Source of the DNA: Actinomycetota bacterium
GTDB lineage: Bacteria; Actinomycetota; Acidimicrobiia; Acidimicrobiales; Ilumatobacteraceae
Direction: 5' to 3'
Length of the DNA: 55,932 nt
Assembly (NCBI GenBank): GCA_009702045.1
Contig: WLIV01000023.1
Span: 1 to 55,932, forward strand
In this document: in pieces, positions 32,692 through 42,309 of the stretch
Numbering within the stretch: position 1 is the first letter of the stretch
Layout of the letters: each line of letters starts with the position of its first letter
The notes under the pieces: model-generated
What the model was told of the DNA's origin: nothing
What the model saw: only the letters and a program-made list of their open reading frames with translations
Database searches by the model: none
Translations under genes and position numbers: made by a program

Positions 32692-34122
32692 TCAGCGCTG
32701 GCGATCGGCCTCGGACCACGCATCGAACGCGTCCATCAACGACAGCAGCGCCTGCTCCACGACCTCACCGAGCGCGGGATGGATCCAGACCTGACCGACG
32801 GCCATCTCGTCCGCCGTGTTGCCGAGGTGCATTCCCTGGACCAGGAGTTGCACCAGTAGCGAGGCCTGCGGACCGATGACGTGGGCGCCAAGTACCGCGC
32901 GCGTGAGCGGGTCGCCGATCAACTTGCAGAACGACGTCGTGTCCTCCATCGCCCAGCCGTACGCGGCGCTGCCGTAGTGCTGGATGATCGCGCAATACGG
33001 CTGACCGGTCTGCTGGGAGCGGTGGAGTGCCTGTTCCTCGGTGAGGCCGACCGCTCCGATCTGCGGGCTGGAGAACACTGCGTGCGGCGCCGGACGGCTG
33101 TCGTACTCGCGAAGCGCATCCGGGTGCAGCAGGTTGTGACGCACCACCTTCGCTTCACCATTGGCCATGTGCTTCAACTGATGACGCCCGTTGATGTCGC
33201 CCAGTGCCCACACCCCGGGAGCACTGGTGCGGCCATACCGGTCGACCGGCACCGCACCGTCTTCGTGCATCTCGATGCCAGCGGCCTCGACGCGCAACTG
33301 GTCGCCGTTGGGACGCCGCCCCGCCGCCACCAACAGAACATCACCCTCGATCGTGCGCGATCCGCCGTCACAGGTCAGTTCGACGGAGATGCCGGTGTCG
33401 GTACGCCGCACATGTTCGATATGTGCGCCCAGCGCGAGGTCGAACCGTTCTGCGGCGAGCTCGGTGAACCGAGATGAGATGTCGTGGTCCTCGGCGCGCA
33501 ACAAGTGGTGGCTGCGGTTGATGATCGTGACCTGCGAGCCGAAGGCCTGGAAGATGTGGGCGAACTCGGCGGCGATGAACCCACCGCCGATGATCACGAG
33601 GTGCTCGGGCCGATGGGCGATGCGCATGATGCTGTCGCTGGTGTGGAACGGCGCGTCGACCAACCCGGGCACATCGGGAATGAATGAGCGAGCGCCGGCG
33701 GCGAGCACCACCCGCTCGCCGCGAATGCGGGTTCCCAGCACCTCGAGTTCGCGATCACCGACGAAGTGGGCGCCGCCCTCGTACACATCGACGTTCGCCA
33801 GACCCACGCGGTAGTTTCGCCCGCCCTCGGCGATCGGATCGATACGCCCGAAAATGCGGTGCACCATCGACTGCCAGTCGGCGCCGTCGAAGCTCGTGTG
33901 CACTCCGAGGCGCTCACCGTGACGAGCTTGCTCGGCAAGGTCGGCCGGGTACACCAGCATCTTCGTGGGAATGCAGCCGCGGTTCAGGCAGGTGCCGCCG
34001 AACACGCCACGCTCCACCATGGCGATGCGCCATCCATCCATCTCGGGGCCGATGACCGAGTTCCCGGAACCAGATCCGACGATGATCAGGTCGTACTGCT
34101 CGGCAGAGGGTGCGGTGCTCAC
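32692..34122 (-). CDS. mtr: Mycothione reductase
   Basis: 476 residues. It is an NADPH-dependent flavoprotein disulfide reductase with the redox-active Cys45/Cys50 in GTCLNRGCIPTK, the FAD site LIIVGSGSGNSVI, the NADPH site VIIGGGFIAAEFAHIF and the C-terminal catalytic His region WIHPALGEVVEQALL. It regenerates mycothiol, the actinobacterial low-molecular-weight thiol. The GTG at 34122 follows CAACCT by six bases. It is divergent from the superoxide dismutase gene across a palindromic element. Confidence 0.92.
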   Translation of the reverse strand: MSTAPSAEQYDLIIVGSGSGNSVIGPEMDGWRIAMVERGVFGGTCLNRGCIPTKMLVYPADLAEQARHGERLGVHTSFDGADWQSMVHRIFGRIDPIAEGGRNYRVGLANVDVYEGGAHFVGDRELEVLGTRIRGERVVLAAGARSFIPDVPGLVDAPFHTSDSIMRIAHRPEHLVIIGGGFIAAEFAHIFQAFGSQVTIINRSHHLLRAEDHDISSRFTELAAERFDLALGAHIEHVRRTDTGISVELTCDGGSRTIEGDVLLVAAGRRPNGDQLRVEAAGIEMHEDGAVPVDRYGRTSAPGVWALGDINGRHQLKHMANGEAKVVRHNLLHPDALREYDSRPAPHAVFSSPQIGAVGLTEEQALHRSQQTGQPYCAIIQHYGSAAYGWAMEDTTSFCKLIGDPLTRAVLGAHVIGPQASLLVQLLVQGMHLGNTADEMAVGQVWIHPALGEVVEQALLSLMDAFDAWSEADRQR

Positions 34123-34155
34123 CCGCACAGGTTGCCACGCGCCCCGCCCCTTTCC

Positions 34156-34198
34156 GTTTGAAGGCGCAACCGCACCGGGTGCGGTTGCGCCTTCAAAC
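34156..34198. repeat. Palindromic element, copy 1 (mtr-sod intergenic)
   Basis: Perfect 21-bp arms (34156-34176 and 34178-34198) around a single base, with the centre AACCGCACC-G-GGTGCGGTT. Flanking GCCCCGCCCC (34141-34150) can also pair with 34210-34219. A near-identical copy lies at 45237-45279. It sits between the divergent starts of mtr and the superoxide dismutase gene. It may be an operator, an RNA element or a small mobile palindrome. Confidence 0.85.
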
Positions 34199-34258
34199 GC
34201 AGCGGGGCGGGGGCGGGGCCGACGTTTGCGGGTTCTGCACGCGGGGTACGGTGACGAC

Positions 34259-34867
34259 ATGTACGCACTGCCGGAACTGCCCTATTCGCCCGGCGCCCTC
34301 GAGCCGCACTACAGCGGCGAGATCGTGTCGCTCCACCACGAAAAGCACCACGCCGCCTACGTGAAAGGCGCCAACGACACGCTGGCGGCTCTCGACGCCG
34401 CTCGCGCCGCCGGCGACTTCTCGACGATCAACATGTTGTCGCGCAGCTTCGCCTTCCACCTCAGTGGCCACGTGCTGCACAGCATCTTCTGGACGAACAT
34501 GAGCCCCGATGGCGGCGGTCGACCCGAGGGCGAACTGTCCTCGGCGGTCACCGAGTTCTTCGGCGGCTTCGAGCCGATGCAGGCGCAACTCACGGCGGCC
34601 ACCGTCAATGTGCAGGGAATCGGCTGGGGTGCGTTGGCATGGGAACCCGTCGCCAAGCGATTGGTCATCGAGCAAATTCACGATCACCAGGGCAATGTCG
34701 GCGCTGGCAGCATTCCCCTGCTGGTGATCGACTCGTGGGAGCACGCCTACTACCTGCAATACAAGAACGTGAAGGCCGACTATGTGAAGGCCTTCTGGAA
34801 CATCGTCAACTGGCCCGACGTCGCCAGCCGATTCGCGGCCGCGCAACTCGTGCCGTCCACAATCTGA
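34259..34867 (+). CDS. Superoxide dismutase, Fe/Mn family
   Basis: 202 residues. Metal ligands are evident: His in SLHHEKHHAAYVKG, His in FAFHLSGHVLH, and Asp/His in VIDSWEHAYYLQYKNVKADYVKAFWNIVNW. It detoxifies superoxide. Metal preference cannot be settled by eye. ATG 34259 follows TACGGT by six bases (leaderless); the ORF could extend upstream through the palindrome but that is not needed for the family. Confidence 0.95.
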   Translation: MYALPELPYSPGALEPHYSGEIVSLHHEKHHAAYVKGANDTLAALDAARAAGDFSTINMLSRSFAFHLSGHVLHSIFWTNMSPDGGGRPEGELSSAVTEFFGGFEPMQAQLTAATVNVQGIGWGALAWEPVAKRLVIEQIHDHQGNVGAGSIPLLVIDSWEHAYYLQYKNVKADYVKAFWNIVNWPDVASRFAAAQLVPSTI

Positions 34868-34887
34868 TCCGGAGTAGCCTCTGGACG

Positions 34888-35550
34888 ATGAGCGACGAGT
34901 TCGTCGAGATTCCCGACAGCGACACGTTGTGGCGCTTTGAGCGCACGTTCCTCGAGTCCAACTGGACCTGTATCTGGGGTCGCGGATGCAGCGGCATTCT
35001 CGACCACCCTGCCGCCGAGCTCCAGCAGGGCTGTTGCTCCGTAGGCGCCGAACTGGCCGACGTCGAAGAAGCGATGACCGTGTCAGCATTGGCGGCCACG
35101 GTGCCAACGCATCTGTGGCAGTACCACGACCGAGCCGACGCCGACGACGTATTCAGCGACGACACGCGCACCAACACCAAGGTCGTCGACGGTGCCTGCA
35201 TCTTCCTCAACCGTCCCGGTTTCGAGGGTGGCGCCGGGTGCGCCCTGCACCTGTCAGCACAGGCCGTCGGCGAGTCAGCGATCGACTGGAAGCCATCCGT
35301 GTGCTGGCAGTTGCCGATCCGCGTCGAGTGGGAAATGCAGGACAGCGGTATCGAGCACGCCACTGTGCGCCGCTGGAGCCGGGCCGACTGGGGTGAGGAC
35401 GGCGAGACGATGTCGTGGTGCTGTACCGAAGGTGCCGAGGCATACGTGGGCGACCGGCCAGTGATTGAGTCCTTGGCCGAAGAACTGTCGGCGATCGCCG
35501 GTCAGACCGTGTTCGTACAACTTCGTCAGCGACTCGGCAACGTCAGCTGA
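34888..35550 (+). CDS. Cysteine-rich protein of unknown function
   Basis: 220 residues. Cysteines cluster in the first half: TCIWGRGCSGI (~27-35), QQGCCSVGA (~48-53), GACIFL (~101) and GGAGCALH (~113), with two more Cys pairs toward the end (SVCWQLP, SWCCTEG). The pattern suggests a zinc or iron-sulfur site, akin to but not clearly the same as YkgJ/DUF3109 proteins. ATG 34888 follows TAGCCT by seven bases. It follows the dismutase gene by 20 bases. Confidence 0.7.
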   Translation: MSDEFVEIPDSDTLWRFERTFLESNWTCIWGRGCSGILDHPAAELQQGCCSVGAELADVEEAMTVSALAATVPTHLWQYHDRADADDVFSDDTRTNTKVVDGACIFLNRPGFEGGAGCALHLSAQAVGESAIDWKPSVCWQLPIRVEWEMQDSGIEHATVRRWSRADWGEDGETMSWCCTEGAEAYVGDRPVIESLAEELSAIAGQTVFVQLRQRLGNVS

Positions 35551-36103
35551 CCGAGCGAAAGATCACTTCCGCCTCGGACAACCGACGGCAGGCCTCGCGT
35601 TCGCGACGCACCGGCCACCACTCGTACAGGAAGATCTGCAATGGCTTCCACATCGAGACCCACCCCAGCACGGTGAGTCCTTCGTGCACGACATCGAGCA
35701 CCGGGTTGGGGCTGGTGCCGATGAGGTGCGACAGGGAGATGAAGACCGTGAGGGCGCAGAGGCCAATCACCATGCTGATGCGGCCTTCGCGCCACAACTT
35801 CTGTAGTTCGCGGCCCTCCTGCCACGCGCGGTACTCGAAGTGGTTGTGCAGACCGCGAGCCACCGCGTCGCGTCGGCCGTCGACGTTGCCGTCGATCACA
35901 TGGATCTCGATGGTGATCGGCTTGTCGCCCCCGAGATCTTCCGCCCACTCCTCGATCCAGTCAGCCACTTCTGGGTTCAGCGAACGTTCCTCCAGCGGCG
36001 TCGGATCCATCGCATTGAAGATCTGATCCAGCCCGGCGACACGCACCTTGATCGCGCCGGCGTTGAGTTCCTTCTGCGACCTCGGCCACTCCCGTTGTTC
36101 CAT
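35543..36103 (-). CDS. Membrane protein of unknown function
   Basis: 186 residues: a ~115-residue soluble N-terminal part (ITIEIHVIDGNVDGRRDAVARGLHNHF) and two C-terminal membrane helices (ISMVIGLCALTVFISLSHLIG and VLDVVHEGLTVLGWVSMW). The C-terminus is charged. No family is recognised. The 3' end overlaps the convergent upstream ORF by eight bases. ATG 36103 follows AAGACT by six bases. Confidence 0.65.
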   Translation of the reverse strand: MEQREWPRSQKELNAGAIKVRVAGLDQIFNAMDPTPLEERSLNPEVADWIEEWAEDLGGDKPITIEIHVIDGNVDGRRDAVARGLHNHFEYRAWQEGRELQKLWREGRISMVIGLCALTVFISLSHLIGTSPNPVLDVVHEGLTVLGWVSMWKPLQIFLYEWWPVRREREACRRLSEAEVIFRSVS

Positions 36104-36124
36104 ACCGCGAGTCTTTCGCGAATG

Positions 36125-37411
36125 TCAACCGTTCTTGGGCAGTTCCGCCCAGGACTTGACCTTGTCCTCGTTCGGCTCCTTCGGCAGGCCGAGGGCGCGC
36201 TCGCCGATGATGTTGCGCTGCACCTGGTCGGTACCGCCGTAGATCGGCGGGCCCTGGGCGAAGAGGGCCAACTCTGTGACGTGGGCAATGCTGGGGTTAC
36301 CGGTGGCAGCCTCGATGACCTCGCGACCCGCCGTGGTGTACGAGTGCAACATGCCGCTCGCACCGAGCAACTTCAGCCCCAGGTCGCGACTCTGACGGTT
36401 GATTTCGCTCATCGACAACTTGGCGATGTTAGGGGCGCCGGGGATCTCGCGGCCGACAGCCGCGTGCGCCTTCATCCGCAGGGCCAACATGCGGCCGACT
36501 TCGTGCAACGTGTGCAGGCGGACGATGTCTTGCCGAACGATCGGATCGTTGACCATGCCGTTCTGCCGCGCCAGGCGCAGGAACAGCTTCTGCGTGTCGG
36601 TCGAACCGGCCCCGCCCGCGCTGGCCGGGCCGGCCTCGCGGAGGAACTCCCCGACGCGCTTCGGCAGATCACCGGCAATGGTTCCGGGGATGCAGAGCGC
36701 AGCGGCGCTGTGCCCGCCTGCGCCCAGGCCGGTGCGCTCGAACATCAGCGTCGTGTTCGCCACGGCCCACCCGTTGTGGGTGCCACCGATGATGCCTGAA
36801 TCGGGCACGCGGGCGTCGCTGAGGAACACCTCGTTGAACATCGCGTGACCGGTCATCTCCTTGAGCGGACGGATGTCGACCGCGCCCGGCTGGTGCATGT
36901 CGAACGCGTACCAGGTGATGCCCTGATGCTTGGGAACGTCGGGGTTGCTGCGGGCGATGAGCATGCCCATGTCGGCGATCTGGCCACCGCTGGTCCACAC
37001 CTTCTGACCGTTGACGACCCACTCCTCACCATCCTTCACGGCGCGAGTGCCGAGACCAGCGAGGTCGCTGCCGGCACCGGGTTCGCTGAACAGCTGGCAC
37101 CAGGCGGCCTGGCCGGTGACGATCGGAAGCACGTACGTGTCGATCTGCTCCTGCGTACCGTGTACCGCGATGGTGGGCGCGGCCAACAGCATGCCGAGGC
37201 CGCCTGGGGCGCCGACGACACCGCGCTGCACGATGCGCTGGGCGACGGCGATGGCCTCGTTGCGCGACAGACCTTTGCCGTAGGCCTTGGTGGGCAGTGC
37301 CGGGGCAGCCCACCCGGAGCTGCCGAGGCGTTGCCACCATTCCGCGACCGTGAGGGCGGGGTCCCAGTTCGCGTCCAGCCAGGTGTCGAGTTCAGCAAGA
37401 AGATCGCTCAT
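36125..37411 (-). CDS. Acyl-CoA dehydrogenase family protein
   Basis: 428 residues. The flavin/substrate motif LFSEPGAGSDLAGLGTRAV, WVVNGQKVWTSGG and C-terminal YGGTDQVQRNIIGERALGLPKEP are typical acyl-CoA dehydrogenase segments. It oxidises acyl-CoA in beta-oxidation or steroid/branched-chain catabolism. The specificity is unknown. The start ATG 37411 follows a GGGAAG/GAGGA run. No CoA ligase or ETF gene is adjacent (the Fix module is 22 kb away). Confidence 0.93.
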   Translation of the reverse strand: MSDLLAELDTWLDANWDPALTVAEWWQRLGSSGWAAPALPTKAYGKGLSRNEAIAVAQRIVQRGVVGAPGGLGMLLAAPTIAVHGTQEQIDTYVLPIVTGQAAWCQLFSEPGAGSDLAGLGTRAVKDGEEWVVNGQKVWTSGGQIADMGMLIARSNPDVPKHQGITWYAFDMHQPGAVDIRPLKEMTGHAMFNEVFLSDARVPDSGIIGGTHNGWAVANTTLMFERTGLGAGGHSAAALCIPGTIAGDLPKRVGEFLREAGPASAGGAGSTDTQKLFLRLARQNGMVNDPIVRQDIVRLHTLHEVGRMLALRMKAHAAVGREIPGAPNIAKLSMSEINRQSRDLGLKLLGASGMLHSYTTAGREVIEAATGNPSIAHVTELALFAQGPPIYGGTDQVQRNIIGERALGLPKEPNEDKVKSWAELPKNG

Positions 37412-37471
37412 TTCCTCAGCTTCCCGCACTGCGGCCGACCATGTCGAACCCTGACGGTAAGGTTGGCCGCG

Positions 37472-37993
37472 ATGGTGTCCCGATCCCTCGGCAAGGTCGC
37501 TGCTCGATTCTCCAACGCGGTGAAACCGTTCACCTCGAAGGACCGCGCCGCCGAGTTCGCTCGGCGACTGAAATCCGAGTACGTGGCGGGTCGCTCCGGC
37601 GCAGGTGACACACCACTCGACGAGAACGCCGACACCGCTGAGACCGAGTCCGTGGTGACTGCAATCCGCGATGTCGACTGGGCCGCCGTCAGGTCGTCCA
37701 CCGCCGAACGCACCGCCGACGCTGCCAAGAAGATGCGAGCGCTGGCGGCCGAGGTGGATTGGGGCAAGGTGCAGCCGGCGGCAGCACAGGTGTCGAGTGC
37801 GCTGATCGCCGCCGTCGCCGCCGGTCAGTTGCCGGTCGGTGGCCGCTTGGGTGCCACCGTGGTGCGGGCGATCATGAACGACCGTGACCTCGCTCAACGC
37901 GTGGGATCCACGATGCGTCAACAGCGCGAGCCGATGCCGCCTGACTTTCGACCCGAACTCGGCCAGGCCATCGACACCACCGCCACCGAGTGA
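37472..37993 (+). CDS. Hypothetical helical protein
   Basis: 173 residues, mostly predicted helical. The hydrophobic part is limited to ALIAAVAAGQLPVGGRLGATVVRAI. Two related segments, DVDWAAVRSSTAERTADAAKKM and EVDWGKVQPAAAQVSSALIAAV, look like an internal repeat. No family is recognised. ATG 37472 follows TAAGGT by eight bases. Confidence 0.6.
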   Translation: MVSRSLGKVAARFSNAVKPFTSKDRAAEFARRLKSEYVAGRSGAGDTPLDENADTAETESVVTAIRDVDWAAVRSSTAERTADAAKKMRALAAEVDWGKVQPAAAQVSSALIAAVAAGQLPVGGRLGATVVRAIMNDRDLAQRVGSTMRQQREPMPPDFRPELGQAIDTTATE

Positions 37994-38006
37994 CGGTGCA
38001 CCGGGG

Positions 38007-39230
38007 CTAGAACTCGAAGTCCTTGGGGATCACGACGATTCCGTGATCGCTGATCGTGAACATCGCGGCGTCGGCGGCGCGGTCGAAGCCGATACGGGTT
38101 CCGGGCGGAACGATGACGTTCTTGTCGATGATGCACCGGTTGAGTCGAGCACCGATTCCCACCTGCACACCGGGAAACACGATGCTGTCCGTGACGTGAG
38201 CGTCGTGGTGCACACGCACACCCGGCGACACGATCGAGCGCTCGACATGCGCGCCCGAGACGATCGAGCCGGCGCACAACAGGCTGCCGTCCACATACGA
38301 GGGTTCGCCGCCAGCACCACGCGAGATCTTCGCCGGCGGCAGCGACTGATGGCTGGTGAACACCGGCCAGTCGTCGTTATAGAGGTTGAACACCGGTACC
38401 GGCGACAACAGATCCATGTTCGCGTCGTAGTACGAGTCGATGGTGCCGACATCGCGCCAGTAGCCCTTCTCGCGCTCGTCCTGGCCGGGGACGATGTTCT
38501 TGGAGAAGTCGTACAGCTTGGCAACGCCGCGCGCCGTCAGGGCCGGAATGATGTGGCCGCCGATGTCGGTGCGCTGATCGTCGTCGCCTGTGGGTGTGAC
38601 GATGTCAATGAGCGTCTTGGTGTCGAACACGTAGTTGCCCATGCTGGCCAGGCAGCGAGTGTCGTCGCCGGGCATCGTGGGTGGGGTTGGCGACTTCTCG
38701 TGGAACCCCACGATCTGGTTGTCGGCGCCAGCCTCGATGACACCGAACGACTTGGCATCCTCGTAGCCCACCGGGATGGCAGCGACCGTGACGCCCGCAC
38801 CACTGGCGATGTGTTGGTCGACCATCTGCCGCGGATCCATGCGGTAGATGTGGTCGGCGCCGAACACACACACCACATCGGGGTTCTCGTCGTTGATCAG
38901 GTTGAGGTTCTGATAGATCGCATCGGCCGAGCCGGCGAACCAGTGAGGGCCGTTACGCATCTGCGCGGGCACGGGCGTCACGTAGTTGCCGAGCAGGCCG
39001 CTGAACCGCCAGGTCTGGCTGATGTGGCGGTCGAGGCTGTGGCTCTTGTACTGCGTCAGCACCACGATCTTGAGATACCTGGCGTTGGCGAAGTTGGACA
39101 ACGCGAAGTCGATGATGCGGTAGCTGCCGCCGAACGGGACCGCCGGTTTCGCTCGATCCTGGGTGAGCGGCAGCATGCGCTTGCCCTCTCCGCCGGCAAG
39201 GACGATGACGAGCACCTTCGGTTCAGTCAT
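38007..39230 (-). CDS. glgC: Glucose-1-phosphate adenylyltransferase
   Basis: 407 residues. It makes ADP-glucose for glycogen. The nucleotide-binding motif [35 protein letters not shown] and [19 protein letters not shown] are all present, with a C-terminal left-handed beta-helix. It is divergent from glgA; the shared region is only 58 bases. ATG 39230 follows TACATT by seven bases. Confidence 0.95.
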   Translation of the reverse strand: MTEPKVLVIVLAGGEGKRMLPLTQDRAKPAVPFGGSYRIIDFALSNFANARYLKIVVLTQYKSHSLDRHISQTWRFSGLLGNYVTPVPAQMRNGPHWFAGSADAIYQNLNLINDENPDVVCVFGADHIYRMDPRQMVDQHIASGAGVTVAAIPVGYEDAKSFGVIEAGADNQIVGFHEKSPTPPTMPGDDTRCLASMGNYVFDTKTLIDIVTPTGDDDQRTDIGGHIIPALTARGVAKLYDFSKNIVPGQDEREKGYWRDVGTIDSYYDANMDLLSPVPVFNLYNDDWPVFTSHQSLPPAKISRGAGGEPSYVDGSLLCAGSIVSGAHVERSIVSPGVRVHHDAHVTDSIVFPGVQVGIGARLNRCIIDKNVIVPPGTRIGFDRAADAAMFTISDHGIVVIPKDFEF

Positions 39231-39288
39231 GTGCCCGAATGTATCCCAGGGTCGCCCATTGGCCCAGTACGCGTTACGTTCCATTCGT

Positions 39289-40737
39289 GTGAAGGCTCTC
39301 TTCGTGACGTCCGAGTGTTACCCGCTGGTCAAGACCGGCGGCTTGGCCGACGTCGCAGGTGCCCTGCCGCTGGCGCTCGCCCCGCTCGGGGTCGAGACCC
39401 GAGTGCTGCTGCCCGCCTATCCCGGTGTCCGCGAGCAACTCACCGGGGCACGCAAGATCGCTAGCCTGCCCGACCTGTTCGGCGGACCCGGCGGTCTCAT
39501 CTCGGGCACCACCGCCGACGGACTGCACGTAGTACTGGTCGATGCTCCGCACCTGTTTGCCCGCAAGGCCGGCGGCCCCTACCTCGGCCCCGACGGTCTC
39601 GATTGGCCCGACAACCACCTACGCTTCGCTGCGCTCTCGTGGGTCGGCGCACAGATTGCGCTCGGGGAGGTCGGCACGTGGCAGCCCGACGTGGTGCACC
39701 TGCACGACTGGCAAGCGGCGCTCACCGCGGCGTATCTCCACACAGCAAAGGCTCCAGCACCCCCAAGCCTGCTCACCATCCACAACCTTGCGTTCCAGGG
39801 TGTGTTTGCAATGGCACTGGCCGACACGCTGCGACTACCGAAGACCGCGTTCGGCTACGACGGCCTGGAGTACTGGGGCAACCTCAGCTTCCTCAAGGCC
39901 GGTGTGCAGTGGTGCGACCGACTCAGCACCGTCAGCCCCACGTATGCCCGGGAGATCCTCACGCCCCACCAAGGTATGGGGTTCGACGGCCTGTTGAGGG
40001 CACGCGCCGACGTGCTCACCGGCATCGTCAATGGCATCGACGAGACAGTGTGGAACCCAGCCACCGACCCGCACCTCGCCAGCCCGTACTCGGCGCGACG
40101 TCTGCAAGCGAAGGCGTTCGACAAGGCCGCGCTCCAGGTAGAGCTCGGCCTACATGTGCGCACCGATGTGCCGCTGTTCTGCGTGGTCAGCCGACTCACC
40201 ACGCAGAAAGGTCTCGACCTGCTGCTCGATGCGATGCCAGCGCTGCACGCTCGTGGCGCGCAACTCGCGGTGTTGGGCAACGGCGACGCCGCCATCCAGG
40301 ACGAGTTCCTGCGGCTGGCCGAAACACACCCGGGCCAGGTGGCCACCACCATCGGCTATCACGAACCGCTGTCGCACCGCTTCCAGGCCGGCGCCGACGC
40401 GATCATCGTTCCGTCACGGTTCGAGCCGTGCGGCCTCACCCAGTTGTACGGCCTGCGCTACGGCACCCTGCCGGTGGTGGCGCGTGTCGGCGGGCTGGCC
40501 GACACCGTGATCGACGCCAACGAGGCCGCACTGCGCGATGGCGTCGCCACCGGCTTCCAGTTCAGCCCGGTCGACGCAGTGCAACTGGGTGTGGCGATCG
40601 ACCGCGCGTGCACGCTGTTCGCCGACCCGCTCGCCTGGCAACGGGCACAGAAGCGAGCGATGACCCGCGACGTCGGCTGGGGCATCGCCGCTGGCGCCTA
40701 CCTCGACCAGTACGAACGCATCCTCTCCCGTCGCTGA
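39289..40737 (+). CDS. glgA: Glycogen synthase, GT5 family
   Basis: 482 residues. The ADP-glucose site KTGGLADV is near residue 15, and the C-terminal [22 protein letters not shown] is the GT5 nucleotide-binding motif. It extends the alpha-1,4-glucan with ADP-glucose supplied by GlgC, encoded divergently. The GTG at 39289 follows TACGTT by eight bases. Confidence 0.94.
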   Translation: MKALFVTSECYPLVKTGGLADVAGALPLALAPLGVETRVLLPAYPGVREQLTGARKIASLPDLFGGPGGLISGTTADGLHVVLVDAPHLFARKAGGPYLGPDGLDWPDNHLRFAALSWVGAQIALGEVGTWQPDVVHLHDWQAALTAAYLHTAKAPAPPSLLTIHNLAFQGVFAMALADTLRLPKTAFGYDGLEYWGNLSFLKAGVQWCDRLSTVSPTYAREILTPHQGMGFDGLLRARADVLTGIVNGIDETVWNPATDPHLASPYSARRLQAKAFDKAALQVELGLHVRTDVPLFCVVSRLTTQKGLDLLLDAMPALHARGAQLAVLGNGDAAIQDEFLRLAETHPGQVATTIGYHEPLSHRFQAGADAIIVPSRFEPCGLTQLYGLRYGTLPVVARVGGLADTVIDANEAALRDGVATGFQFSPVDAVQLGVAIDRACTLFADPLAWQRAQKRAMTRDVGWGIAAGAYLDQYERILSRR

Positions 40738-40793
40738 CCCAATATCGGCGTTCAGGTCCGGACAGGTCAGACCTGACCGCCAACTTGGTCGGG

Positions 40794-41249
40794 TCAGACG
40801 GTCTTGACGATCAGCACACTGCAGGGGGCGCTGTGGGCGACATCGTTGCCGACGCTGCCGAGTACGCGACCGAGACCCTGCATGCGTACGTTGCCGACGA
40901 CGATGAGGTCGGCGTCGACGAGTTCGGCGACGGTGACCAGCGCCTTCGCCGGCGTGGCCTCCACGGCCTGGACGGTGTAGGCGACGGAACTACCCAGCGT
41001 CTCGACGAACCGTTCGACGGCCAGACGCGAGGACTCGACGGTGTCGAGCACGAACCGGTCGGAACCGACCTCGATGACCACCACTTCACCGTCGGTGACA
41101 GCGGTGACGAAATGCACCGTGGCGCCCATCGCCTCGGCGAGTTCGACCGCTTTGCGACCAGCGACCTGTGATGTCTCCGTGTCGGCGACCCCGACGACGA
41201 TGTTCTGGAACCCCTTGGCTCCGTGTGTGTTGCTCATTGCAGCCCCCAT
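40794..41249 (-). CDS. Universal stress protein family protein
   Basis: 151 residues. The UspA fold is indicated by NIVVGVADTETSQVAGRKAVELA and the C-terminal VVGNVRMQGLGRVLGSVGNDVAHSAPCSVLIVKT, a G2xG9xG(S/T)-type ATP-binding segment. Two starts are possible: ATG 41249 with GAGGAG three bases upstream and ATG 41237 with GGGGG upstream. Confidence 0.9.
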   Translation of the reverse strand: MGAAMSNTHGAKGFQNIVVGVADTETSQVAGRKAVELAEAMGATVHFVTAVTDGEVVVIEVGSDRFVLDTVESSRLAVERFVETLGSSVAYTVQAVEATPAKALVTVAELVDADLIVVGNVRMQGLGRVLGSVGNDVAHSAPCSVLIVKTV

Positions 41250-41343
41250 TGGCTCCTCGCTGACTGGGAACCTATCAGCCCAGCTACTCTCCGGTCATCG
41301 GTGCGCTCCAGTCCGTGCTCGTGCCTGCCGATGACACCTCGCC

Positions 41344-42309
41344 ATGACCTTCGCTCTTGCACCCGACCGCTCGCCAACACCCTCGGCCGCCACCACGCTC
41401 GCCGCCGCCCTCAACGACTGCGTCACATCGGTGCTGGCAGGTCGCCGTGAACAGATTGAGGTGGTCACCGCGTGCGTTCTCGCCGGTGGCCACGTGTTGC
41501 TGGAAGACATCCCCGGCGTGGGCAAGACGTTGCTGTCGCAGACCGTCGCTGCTGCGATCGGCGGGTCGTTCGCACGAGTGCAAGGGTCGGCAGATCTCTT
41601 GCCAGCCGATGTGGTCGGTTCGTTGGCACCCAACGCCGATGGCTTCGGACTGCACTTCCGACCCGGCCCGGTGTTTGCCAACGTGGTCCTGTTCGACGAG
41701 TTGAACCGCGCCAACCCGCGCACACAGTCGGCCCTGCTGGAAGTGATGGAAGAGGGCCGCGTCAGTGTCGACGGCCACACCCATCCGGTGCCGACACCGT
41801 TCGTGGTGCTGGCGACGCAGAACCCAGTCGAGATGGTGGGCACTTACCCGCTCGCGGAGGGTGTCACCGATCGCTTCATGGCAGCAATCAGCCTCGGCCG
41901 TGCCACCGCAGCGGAGGAGGTCGAGGTACTCACTGGTCGCCGCGGCCGTGGTCGCTTGGCACATGTGCAGCAGGTCACTACACCCGATGAGCTGGCAGCA
42001 TGCCGTGCTGCGGTCCAGCAGGTGCACCTCGCCGAAGCCGTGGCTCACTATGCGGTCGAACTGCTGCACGCCACACGCGCCCACGCTCGCGTGCGTCTTG
42101 GAGCGTCCACACGAGCAGGTGTGGCAATGGTCGCGCTGGCTCGATCGTTCGCGGTGATGGCCGGCCGCGATCACGTCGCCCCGCACGACATCGCCCGCGC
42201 TGCCGAATGTGCATTGCCCCATCGCTTGGTGCTGGCCACCCGCGAACGCGGTGCCGCGACGGACGTGGTCGACGAATGTCTCGCTCAGGTCGACGCACCG
42301 CGCCGCTGA
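41344..42309 (+). CDS. MoxR-family AAA+ ATPase
   Basis: 321 residues. Walker A is EDIPGVGKT, Walker B VVLFDELNRANPRTQSALLEVMEEG, and the sensor segment VLATQNPVEMVGTYPLAEGVTDRF is typical of MoxR. MoxR proteins act as chaperone-like ATPases, usually next to DUF58 proteins; the next gene starts with DUF58 and overlaps by 34 bases. Confidence 0.93.
   Translation: MTFALAPDRSPTPSAATTLAAALNDCVTSVLAGRREQIEVVTACVLAGGHVLLEDIPGVGKTLLSQTVAAAIGGSFARVQGSADLLPADVVGSLAPNADGFGLHFRPGPVFANVVLFDELNRANPRTQSALLEVMEEGRVSVDGHTHPVPTPFVVLATQNPVEMVGTYPLAEGVTDRFMAAISLGRATAAEEVEVLTGRRGRGRLAHVQQVTTPDELAACRAAVQQVHLAEAVAHYAVELLHATRAHARVRLGASTRAGVAMVALARSFAVMAGRDHVAPHDIARAAECALPHRLVLATRERGAATDVVDECLAQVDAPRR

Noticed and set aside
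40764-40781. GGTCAG/CTGACC hairpin after glgA as terminator
   Set aside because: Only six base pairs with a two-base loop and no U tract.
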